In this document: piece after piece, positions 24,316-31,481 of the stretch
How positions within the stretch are numbered: position 1 is the first letter of the stretch
How the letters are laid out: every line of letters begins with the position of its first letter
Assembly (NCBI GenBank): GCA_013816805.1
Contig: JACDDS010000004.1
Coordinates: forward strand, 1-38,050
Length of the DNA stretch: 38,050 nt
DNA from: Chitinophagales bacterium
Lineage (GTDB): Bacteria > Bacteroidota > Bacteroidia > Chitinophagales > UBA10324
Direction: 5' to 3'
Notes under the pieces: generated by a model
Told to the model about the DNA's origin: nothing
What the model saw: only the letters and a program-made list of their open reading frames with translations
Databases searched by the model: none
Program-made: the position numbers and the translations under genes

Positions 24316-25359
24316 TTGTTGAACTATAAATCTCCATTGTTTTTTTTTTACTTCCTTACCCTTGGTTCTGCACCATGCCTGTTTTTATCCTGCAAACCTT
24401 CCCTGTCTTCAAAGAATGCTGCTGGTTCGGAAAAGGTAAAAAGTGAAGCCAAAGATTCTTCTGACTCTACCCTTTTAAAGCAGTTTGATTACGCGTCGCT
24501 TCAAACAGATCTTACCAAGCATTCTATTCCGCTTGATTCTGTTTTTGATGGCGGACCTGGCAAAAATGGAATTCCTGCAATAGATTTTCCTGAGTTTATC
24601 TCTTCACAGCAGGCAGCCCATACATTATCTCAGATTGAATATGGTATTTATTTAGAAGGGAAAACGGAATCTAAATTTTATCCTTTCAACATTCTTAACT
24701 GGCATGAAATAATAAATGACAGGTTAGACGGGCATCCGATCGCCGTTACTTTTTGTCCTCTGTGCGGCTCGGCAATAATTTATGACAGGGTGATAGATAG
24801 TGACACGCTAAGCTTTGGAGTCAGCGGTAAACTCTATGAATCCAATTTGCTGATGTTTGATGATAAGACTGAAACCTTGTGGTCGCAAGGCCTTGGAGAG
24901 GCTGTAATAGGAACTCTGACAGGGAAGAAATTAAAACTGCTGAATTCTTCGGTGATTTCATTTGACGATGTTCTCAATAATAATCCGGGTGCTAAAGTAT
25001 TAAGCGTGAATACCGGTTTCGACAGAGATTATAGCAGATATCCGTATGTACAATATATGAATAATGACAGCCTCATGTTTCCCATTTCAAAAACGGATAA
25101 CCGTTATTTTAAAAATAAGGATGAAATATATGTGGTACCAGTAGGTAACTCTTCGGTGGCTTTTGCATGGAAAGCATTGCTGAAATCAGGTAAGGCAGAG
25201 GTAAAGACATCTGCAGGATCCATCCTTGTTAAGGTTGAAAATAATGTACCTCTCGCGGTAAGAAAGGAAACAGGAGAACCTCTTGCCGGTTATTTCAGTT
25301 TTTGGTTTAGCTGGTATGCACTTCACCCGAATGATATCGTTTGGAAAGGAAATAAATGA
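24316..25359 (+). CDS. DUF3179-domain protein, probably exported
   Basis: A protein of 347 residues from a non-ATG start. The body matches DUF3179: ILNWHEIINDRLDGHPIAVT, the invariant FCPLCGSAIIYDR, SGKLYESNLLMFDDKTETLW, and a VLSVNTGFDRDYSRYPY segment. Function of the family is unknown. The N-terminus is hydrophobic and ends CLFLSC, which may be a weak lipoprotein signal. No ATG is available in frame: the frame opens with two TTG codons (24316, 24319), while an ATG at 24299 is in another frame and stops after seven codons. Either TTG is used or a single-base change has damaged the start. It may be read through from the TPR gene 62 bases upstream. Confidence 0.82.
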   Translation: MLNYKSPLFFFYFLTLGSAPCLFLSCKPSLSSKNAAGSEKVKSEAKDSSDSTLLKQFDYASLQTDLTKHSIPLDSVFDGGPGKNGIPAIDFPEFISSQQAAHTLSQIEYGIYLEGKTESKFYPFNILNWHEIINDRLDGHPIAVTFCPLCGSAIIYDRVIDSDTLSFGVSGKLYESNLLMFDDKTETLWSQGLGEAVIGTLTGKKLKLLNSSVISFDDVLNNNPGAKVLSVNTGFDRDYSRYPYVQYMNNDSLMFPISKTDNRYFKNKDEIYVVPVGNSSVAFAWKALLKSGKAEVKTSAGSILVKVENNVPLAVRKETGEPLAGYFSFWFSWYALHPNDIVWKGNK

Positions 25360-25464
25360 TAGGTACTAAGGTGATTCAAGTATTACCTTCCACGGCAATA
25401 TGCCTCATTCCTTATCGTTAATCTTCTTGACTTTAGAAAATTAAATTCATAATAATATCAAGAC

Positions 25465-25674
25465 ATGAAAAAAATTGCAATCGCTTCGATATTCTCCGCA
25501 ATGATTATTGGATCAGCTGTGCTTGCAGGAAACAGCTTAAATAAAATTACTTGTCCGGATCATTCGAATAGCATCAGCACAAAGGCCGGAACCACTTCAG
25601 CAGTGAATGATAAGTTGCATACAGACAACAGTCTTTGCACTGACTCCAAGGATTGCAGCAAGTGCAGTAAATAA
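25465..25674 (+). CDS. Small secreted cysteine-containing protein
   Basis: A 69-residue precursor with a clear signal peptide (MKKIAIASIFSAMIIGSAVLA) and a short, hydrophilic mature part with four cysteines: one near the start (ITCPDHS) and three clustered at the end (LCTDSKDCSKCSK). The terminal CxxxxxCxxC spacing could bind a metal or form disulphides; no family is recognised. A good terminator lies immediately after it (25691-25721). It stands alone between the DUF3179 gene and an even shorter secreted-peptide frame. Confidence 0.65.
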   Translation: MKKIAIASIFSAMIIGSAVLAGNSLNKITCPDHSNSISTKAGTTSAVNDKLHTDNSLCTDSKDCSKCSK

Positions 25675-25690
25675 GTTGATTGATTAACGG

Positions 25691-25721
25691 ATGCGCCCCT
25701 TGCAATTAGTGAGGGGCGTAT
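25691..25721 (+). terminator. Intrinsic terminator after the small cysteine protein gene
   Basis: ATGCGCCCCT (25691-25700) pairs with AGGGGCGTAT (25712-25721) through ten positions with one G-T pair; an 11-base loop separates them and TTTATTTATT follows. It begins 17 bases after the stop at 25674. Confidence 0.75.
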
Positions 25722-25757
25722 TTATTTATTAAACTAACCGCTGTCTGGATGTGATTA

Positions 25758-25886
25758 ATGAAAACTTTTTATAGATTTTATCAGCTGGTTTCCTGCGTCT
25801 TACTTTTCGGGCACCTATCTTCCTTCGGAGGTGAATCTGCAGGGAGGCAAGCAGTTAATACAAGTTCAATTGATATATCTTTTTGA
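25758..25886 (+). CDS. Possible 42-residue secreted peptide
   Basis: A short frame from ATG 25758 to TGA 25884-25886 encodes a peptide with a signal-peptide-like N-terminus (basic/aromatic MKTFYRFYQ, hydrophobic LVSCVLLFGHLSSF) and a small polar tail (GGESAGRQAVNTSSIDISF). It may be a genuine small secreted peptide or the 5' remnant of a larger secreted gene. No homologue recognised; the case rests on the signal-like start only. It precedes the T9SS gene at 25947 by 60 bases. Confidence 0.35.
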   Translation: MKTFYRFYQLVSCVLLFGHLSSFGGESAGRQAVNTSSIDISF

Positions 25887-25946
25887 ACTTTTCACAAGAG
25901 TGATATTACTTTACATATTTATACCTTATCTTATTGGTAGGAAAAA

Positions 25947-27449
25947 ATGGATTATTCATTGATAAAAAAAAAGCTCATAACCACCTTAGGTTTTATTTTG
26001 ATTAGAGGAATTTGCCTTGCCCAGAAAGAAGGCAATCAATGGATATCATTTGAAGGCAGTGGCCTTGATTTCAATAACGACAGCACCATAGCAGTGGAGT
26101 TTCCGAGTGACATGCCTATTTGGAGATGCAATGCCAGCATCTGCGACAAAGATGGGAAATTGATGTTTTATACGAACGGCCTGAATATTTATAATCGGGA
26201 TTTCCAGCTAATGAAAAATGGGAAAAATCTCAACTTAGGAAATTTTTCATTTTGGAACCCGATACACGATGGTGCCGTGATCATACCTTTTGTTGGAGAT
26301 TCAAATAAATTTTATCTGTTCCATACTGACTTGGATAATATCGAGATTGGGGGCACACCGGATTTAACTACAATGAATTTATACTATGATGTGATTGATA
26401 TGAAGCTTTATGGTGGCAAAGGAGGAGTTATTTCTGATCAAAAAGAGCTCATTCTCTTTAGTGATACTCTTACAGATTCAGGCATTCAGGCTGTCAAACA
26501 CGGGAATGGAAGAGACTGGTGGCTGCTTTGCCATGAATATGGTAATAATAATTACTATCGATTCCTTATTGATAATACGGGTATACATGGACCCTATTCT
26601 CAGAATATCGGAATGATCTATACCGGTTTTAATGCTACAGGATATTTTTGCAATGCAAAGTTTAGTCAGGCAGGGAATCAATTTATTAAAAATAATCATG
26701 ACTCTACAGTTTTTGAACTTTACAGTTTTAATCGATGTAGTGGTGAACTTAGCAATCGAAAACAAATAAGAGTAAGCGATAGCCTGTATCAATTAGAGGG
26801 ATTATCATTTTCACCAAGCGGAAGATATGCTTACCTGAGCGCTAATCATTGGCAATATCTTTTTCAGTTTGATCTGCAGGCGGACGATATCCAGGCAAGC
26901 CGGGTTTTAATTGGTGTCTACAATGATTCGCTCAATCCTCTTATAACAGATTTTTACGACCATCAATTAGGGCCTGATGGTAAGATATATATCTGTAATT
27001 ACGACGGGAATGCATCTTTGCATGTAATTAACGATCCGGACTCTGCTGGCCTGAAATGCAATTTTGTTCAAAATGGAATAACACTTTACCCTCATACCTA
27101 TTGGGGAAGTGGTTTTCCTAATCTCCCCAACTATCACCTTGGCCCTCTCGAAGGAAGCGAATGCGATACGACATTTACTTCATTACCCGGAGTTAAAGAT
27201 GTTGCCTTTACACACAGCATTTATCCTAATCCATGCTTTCAAACCACACAACTAACTATTACAGGAGTGAAAGAAGTATCCATTAGTATTTATAGTGCCA
27301 TGGGAGTACTTATTTACAATCCTACCGTGCAGCCCATGAATGGTTTTGTTCATGTTTTTATTAATCTACAGGATCAAACCGCAGGTGTTTACTTACTTAA
27401 AGCGAAAACAGATCGGGGAGAAGTAACCGAGAAAATCTTGAAAGAATAA
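25947..27449 (+). CDS. Secreted beta-propeller-like protein with T9SS sorting domain
   Basis: A 500-residue protein with a signal peptide (cleavage probably after ICLAQ, residue 26), a body of repeated short strands with ASICDKDGKLMFYTNGLNIY, HGNGRDWWLLCHEYGNNNYY, GLSFSPSGRYAYLSANHWQ and QLGPDGKIYICNYDGN, characteristic of the six- or seven-bladed propellers common in Bacteroidota surface proteins, and a C-terminal T9SS type A tail of about 75 residues (THSIYPNPCFQTTQLTITGV to AGVYLLKAKTDRGEVTEKIL). Expected to be exported and exposed or released; ligand unknown. Convergent with mgtE, leaving only 16 bases between stops. Confidence 0.85.
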   Translation: MDYSLIKKKLITTLGFILIRGICLAQKEGNQWISFEGSGLDFNNDSTIAVEFPSDMPIWRCNASICDKDGKLMFYTNGLNIYNRDFQLMKNGKNLNLGNFSFWNPIHDGAVIIPFVGDSNKFYLFHTDLDNIEIGGTPDLTTMNLYYDVIDMKLYGGKGGVISDQKELILFSDTLTDSGIQAVKHGNGRDWWLLCHEYGNNNYYRFLIDNTGIHGPYSQNIGMIYTGFNATGYFCNAKFSQAGNQFIKNNHDSTVFELYSFNRCSGELSNRKQIRVSDSLYQLEGLSFSPSGRYAYLSANHWQYLFQFDLQADDIQASRVLIGVYNDSLNPLITDFYDHQLGPDGKIYICNYDGNASLHVINDPDSAGLKCNFVQNGITLYPHTYWGSGFPNLPNYHLGPLEGSECDTTFTSLPGVKDVAFTHSIYPNPCFQTTQLTITGVKEVSISIYSAMGVLIYNPTVQPMNGFVHVFINLQDQTAGVYLLKAKTDRGEVTEKILKE

Positions 27450-27465
27450 GAAAACTAGGTCGCCC

Positions 27466-28848
27466 CTACAGCAATGTCCCTCTAAAAAATAAAACTGCAA
27501 TAGAGAAATAGATCAACAAGCCGGTTACATCCACGAGAGTAGCCACGAAAGGAGCCGAGGAAACCGCAGGGTCAGTTCCTAATTTTTTAAGAAATAAGGG
27601 AAGCATAGAACCGCATAAAGTTCCCCATAATACTACCCCAATCAAGGAAAAGAAAATGGTAAAGGCAACCAGTATCCAATGCACACCATAGAGATCAGTA
27701 AACAAGGTCCAGGCGGCTATACGAAAAAATCCGATAGAGCCCAATATCATTCCCAGAAATAACCCGGAAAAAATTTCTCTTCTCATAATCCGCCACCAGT
27801 CTTTGAGGGACACCTCACCCAGCGCCATAGCGCGTATGATAAGCGTAGAAGCCTGCGAGCCTGAATTCCCTCCACTTGAAATAATAAGAGGAATAAATAA
27901 GGCGAGAATGACTGCCTTTGCAATTTCATCCTCGAAAAAAGACATTGCCGTAGCCGTGAGCATTTCCCCAAGAAATAAAACCACCAGCCACCCGGCACGC
28001 TTTTGCATAAGCTTTAAAAAAGGCACATTCATATAAGGCTCTTCAAGTGCCTGAACGCCACCTATTTTCTGCATGTCTTCCGTGCCTTCCTCTTCTGCCA
28101 GCCGGAGAACATCGTCAATAGTAACGATTCCTATTAAAATCTCTTCAGCATCGATGACCGGCAGAGCAAATCGGTTATTGTTTTTAAAAGCCCCGATTGC
28201 CTCCTCTTCATCATCGGTTACAGCAAGGGCAATAAAACGGTTGTCCATAATATCAGAGACTCTCTTGTCAGGGGATACAAACAGTACTTCACGTATCCTT
28301 AAATCATCTATTAATTTACCTTGATCATCTATCACATAAAGTACGTTAACCGTCTCACTGTCATGCCCATTTTCCCGCACAAAGTCAAGCACTTGTTGAA
28401 TGGTCCAGTCTTCTTTTACAGCGATATAATCCGGGGACATCAATCGACCTACACTATGTTCAGGATAACCCAGCAATGAAAGCGTAATGGTGCGCTCTTC
28501 ATTGGAAAGCAGCTTCAGCAGTTCTTTAACTACAGGGCTCGGCAGCTCTTCAAAAAAAGCAGTGCGGTCATCTGCAGGAAGGTCATTTAAAACCTGTGCT
28601 GCTTTTTCTTCAGGAATGCTTTTGATCAGGTGCTTCTGCTCATTTAATTCAACAAGCTTAAAAGTTTTAATGGCAAGCGGCAGGGATAAACAATTAAATA
28701 TGATCGCTTTATTTTCCTCATCTTCCTCGTTAATTAAGTCGATGATGTCACCAATGAGCATCTTGTTCAGGTGGGAAGCCAGCTCTGAGCTATTACCAAA
28801 CCTAAGCAGTGTGTGAACATCCGGCCTTTTTATATCGAGCATTTCCAT
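27466..28848 (-). CDS. mgtE: Magnesium transporter MgtE
   Basis: A 460-residue inner-membrane Mg2+ channel/transporter. The N-terminal superhelical MgtE_N domain (about 20-130; LNDLPADDRTAFFEELPSPV, LLGYPEHSVGRLMSPDYIAV) is followed by two CBS domains (about 135-255) that sense Mg2+, a connecting helix, and a five-helix membrane domain with the signature FIPLIISSGGNSGSQASTL near 320-340. Complete in length and motifs. Start at ATG 28848; a second ATG lies two codons on. It is divergent from ribH. I looked for a magnesium (M-box) leader upstream and saw none. Confidence 0.96.
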   Translation of the reverse strand: MEMLDIKRPDVHTLLRFGNSSELASHLNKMLIGDIIDLINEEDEENKAIIFNCLSLPLAIKTFKLVELNEQKHLIKSIPEEKAAQVLNDLPADDRTAFFEELPSPVVKELLKLLSNEERTITLSLLGYPEHSVGRLMSPDYIAVKEDWTIQQVLDFVRENGHDSETVNVLYVIDDQGKLIDDLRIREVLFVSPDKRVSDIMDNRFIALAVTDDEEEAIGAFKNNNRFALPVIDAEEILIGIVTIDDVLRLAEEEGTEDMQKIGGVQALEEPYMNVPFLKLMQKRAGWLVVLFLGEMLTATAMSFFEDEIAKAVILALFIPLIISSGGNSGSQASTLIIRAMALGEVSLKDWWRIMRREIFSGLFLGMILGSIGFFRIAAWTLFTDLYGVHWILVAFTIFFSLIGVVLWGTLCGSMLPLFLKKLGTDPAVSSAPFVATLVDVTGLLIYFSIAVLFFRGTLL

Positions 28849-29039
28849 TGCAGTATACTTTTTAAATTGTTAGTGTATTTCCGCTCGCAGTAATACACAT
28901 TTTTCGTGGTGCAAATATCCTTATAAAAATGGCGGGAAGAAAGGATTTATGCTATTACATTCAGATAATTGTTTGAGTTAAATTATTATTAAGAAATACA
29001 GATTTTTCAAAATAACAAATTCACAGTACACAGACTTTA

Positions 29040-29047
29040 TATATTTG
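29040..29047 (+). promoter_or_regulatory. -7 box upstream of ribH
   Basis: TATATTTG is an exact match to the Bacteroidota TAnnTTTG box and ends 10 bases before the ribH ATG, so the transcript leader would be very short. No convincing -33 TTTG partner is seen. Confidence 0.4.
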
Positions 29048-29057
29048 AGCCATTGTA

Positions 29058-29552
29058 ATGGCGCGAAATCTTAAAAATATAACTGATTTAAATGAGGAAG
29101 GCATGCCCGATCTCGATACTACCAGGATAGGAATTGTGGTAGCTCAATGGAATGAAGAAATAACGGATGCCTTATTCGAGGGATGCAGGCAGACATTGTT
29201 GAAAGCTGGTTTGAAGAAAAAAAATGTGACAAGGGTTGAAGTGCCTGGTGCCTTTGAATTGCCTTCCGCTTCGAAACTTCTTGTCGAAACAAAAAAGATG
29301 GATGCGGTTATTTGCCTTGGGTGTGTGGTTCAGGGAGAGACCCGTCATTTTGATTTTATTTGTGAGGCAGTAGCCAAAGGTATTATGGACCTTAACCTTC
29401 GATATAATATTCCCTTCATTTTCGGAGTACTTACCACAGATACCATGGAACAGGCCCGTGATCGTGCAGGTGGAAAATATGGAAATAAGGGTATTGAATC
29501 CGCAGTGGCAGCAGTAAAGATGATTGCTCTGAAGAAGAAGCTTGTGAAATGA
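29058..29552 (+). CDS. ribH: 6,7-dimethyl-8-ribityllumazine synthase
   Basis: A 164-residue enzyme catalysing the penultimate step of riboflavin synthesis, joining the ribitylamino-uracil intermediate to dihydroxybutanone phosphate in a cytoplasmic icosahedral or pentameric assembly. Family motifs: IGIVVAQWNEEITDALFEGC at the N-terminus, VEVPGAFELPSASKLL, VICLGCVVQGETRHFDFICE with the catalytic His in RHFDF, and FGVLTTDTMEQARDRAGGKYGNKG. No other rib gene is near. Divergent from mgtE. Confidence 0.97.
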   Translation: MARNLKNITDLNEEGMPDLDTTRIGIVVAQWNEEITDALFEGCRQTLLKAGLKKKNVTRVEVPGAFELPSASKLLVETKKMDAVICLGCVVQGETRHFDFICEAVAKGIMDLNLRYNIPFIFGVLTTDTMEQARDRAGGKYGNKGIESAVAAVKMIALKKKLVK

Positions 29553-29625
29553 CTTTGATTTTTTTTACCACTATTAGAAAAAGTATTCGCATAGATAATT
29601 TTCTGTAAAGGCCGTAATAAATGCT

Positions 29626-30462
29626 ATGAAACTATACACTATTGATACGGGTTATTTTAAGCTTGATGGAGGAGCCATGTTTGGCGTAGTACCAAAAACA
29701 ATCTGGAATAGTATTAATCCTGCTGACGAAAAGAATCTTTGTTCATGGGCTATGCGTTGCCTTTTGGTGGAGATGAATGAGAGGTTGATTTTAATAGATT
29801 GCGGATTGGGTAATAAGCAGAGCGCAAAATTTTTTTCTTATTACGAGCCATTCGGCGAAGACACACTTGAATCGTCTCTTCAAGAAAACGGATTCTCTTC
29901 GGATGATATCACCGATGTGTTTCTTACACACCTTCATTTCGATCATTGCGGAGGCGCAGTTAAATATGATGCAGTTGGGAAATTACTTCCTTCATTTAAG
30001 AACGCTGTGTATTGGAGCAATGAAAAACATTGGGAAGCCGCAACAAAGCCAAACCAACGGGAAAAAGCATCTTTCCTGAAAGAAAATATTTTACCCGTAA
30101 AGGAAAGCGGGCAGCTTAAATTCTTGAATGAAGATGAACAAATTTGCCCTGGTTTCAACGCAAGAGTCGTAAATGGTCATACTGAAGCAATGATGCTGCC
30201 GGTGATTCACTATAAAAACTTCACCCTTGTTTATATGGCTGATCTTATCCCTTCAGCCGGTCATATTCCGGTTCCTTATGTAATGGCTTATGATATTCGT
30301 CCCATGGTTACGCTGCAGGAAAAGGAAAGTTTTTTGAATGAAGCTGCTGCCAAAAATTATATTTTATTCTTCGAGCACGATCGCAGTATCGAAGCATGCA
30401 CTTTGAATCAGACGGATGGAAAAATAAGAAAAGGAGAGGAGATCAAAATAAAGGAACTTTGA
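29626..30462 (+). CDS. Metallo-beta-lactamase-fold hydrolase
   Basis: A 278-residue cytoplasmic protein with no signal peptide. The zinc motif H102-x-H104-x-D106-H107 (THLHFDHCGG) is intact, preceded by LIDCGLGNKQSAKFF and followed by VVNGHTEAMMLPVI (third ligand His near 184), MADLIPSAGHIPVPYVMAYD and FFEHDRS. This arrangement matches the MBL-fold enzymes related to quorum-quenching lactonases and glyoxalase II; substrate unknown. It starts 73 bases after ribH on the same strand and may share its transcript. Convergent with the DUF4421 gene (17 bases between stops). Confidence 0.9.
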   Translation: MKLYTIDTGYFKLDGGAMFGVVPKTIWNSINPADEKNLCSWAMRCLLVEMNERLILIDCGLGNKQSAKFFSYYEPFGEDTLESSLQENGFSSDDITDVFLTHLHFDHCGGAVKYDAVGKLLPSFKNAVYWSNEKHWEAATKPNQREKASFLKENILPVKESGQLKFLNEDEQICPGFNARVVNGHTEAMMLPVIHYKNFTLVYMADLIPSAGHIPVPYVMAYDIRPMVTLQEKESFLNEAAAKNYILFFEHDRSIEACTLNQTDGKIRKGEEIKIKEL

Positions 30463-30479
30463 AATTCTTAATCCTCCGA

Positions 30480-31481
30480 TCAATTAAACCGATAGCCAAG
30501 TATAAATTTTACTTTGCCGGGAAAATAGTCCAACCTGTTTTTGTTTGCAATAGAAACGTAATTATTATCAATAAACACAGTTGCCAGGCCATAGAATTTT
30601 TTACCGCCATATCCTATTGCATCGTGCGATACTAATTTAAATGAAGCGGTAAACGGCTTGTTTGATTTAGAGTTGTTTACAGTAGTAACCTCACCTGTAT
30701 TAAAGGAAATGCCCGGTGTAGCAGAAAGTGTTATAAAAAATCTTTTGGGCAATACTAAAGTATAAGCATATCCTGCCGTGAGGCCAAAGCTGAATAAGCT
30801 GGCTTTATTTATTTGCAGACTTTCATTCAGATCGCCGCTTATACCTACCGGTATAATGCTGGAATCTGCGGTAAGGTGGTAATAGGAAACAAAACCGCCT
30901 GCCAAAAGAGAGCCGGCACTTTTTCTTTGAATTTCAGTGCCGATATAGGGAGCTATAAACGAATATCTTTTGTAGTTGAAGAGATAACTATAATCAATGC
31001 CTAAGTTCAGAGTTTTAATATCCTTTCTAAATTGCCGGGGAAATGAATTAGTGCCCTTACTTCCATCAGGGTTAAGAAATAAACCTTTATACGATTGAGC
31101 AATGATATCAAAGAGATTTTGATTAGGGTAAAAAGCTCCGATGAAATCTAAATTTTTAGTGTGAATGGTATCTTTAGTAGTATGGAAAACGGGAATTCCA
31201 AGGTCCAGTGCGAGGTTTTTGTAAGAAAAGCCTAATCCAATAGCTATTTTATAATCGGGTACAAAAGCAACTTTATTTTCTGAATTGTCTCGTAAGTTGA
31301 AGTGATTATACTTCGAGACTGAATATGCGCGTATGGAATACACCGATGCCTCTTTTATAATGTAGGCAGAATCATAAGTAGTCTTATGAAAAAGGATGTT
31401 CTGTGCATCCACAGATTTTGTTCCGTAATAAAGCGCTGTAATAAAAATGATACAGCAGTATCTATTTAATAAATATTTCAT
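30480..31481 (-). CDS. DUF4421-like outer-membrane protein
   Basis: A 333-residue protein starting at ATG 31481 (MKYLLNRYCCIIFITALYYG), with a signal peptide ending near VDAQ. The mature part has many alternating strands (YSVSKYNHFNLRDNSENKV, YKIAIGLGFSYKNLALDLGI, FSFGLTAGYAYTLVLPKRFF) and ends KVKFILGYRFN, suggesting a beta-barrel of the DUF4421 family. Function unknown. The start overlaps the last 20 bases of the GH92 gene upstream on the same strand, so the two are very probably translationally coupled. The frame upstream to 31538 is only the GH92 overlap. Confidence 0.72.
   Translation of the reverse strand: MKYLLNRYCCIIFITALYYGTKSVDAQNILFHKTTYDSAYIIKEASVYSIRAYSVSKYNHFNLRDNSENKVAFVPDYKIAIGLGFSYKNLALDLGIPVFHTTKDTIHTKNLDFIGAFYPNQNLFDIIAQSYKGLFLNPDGSKGTNSFPRQFRKDIKTLNLGIDYSYLFNYKRYSFIAPYIGTEIQRKSAGSLLAGGFVSYYHLTADSSIIPVGISGDLNESLQINKASLFSFGLTAGYAYTLVLPKRFFITLSATPGISFNTGEVTTVNNSKSNKPFTASFKLVSHDAIGYGGKKFYGLATVFIDNNYVSIANKNRLDYFPGKVKFILGYRFN

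Noticed and set aside
28849-29057. Magnesium-responsive riboswitch upstream of mgtE
   Set aside because: No M-box-like helices or conserved segments were seen in the short divergent region.
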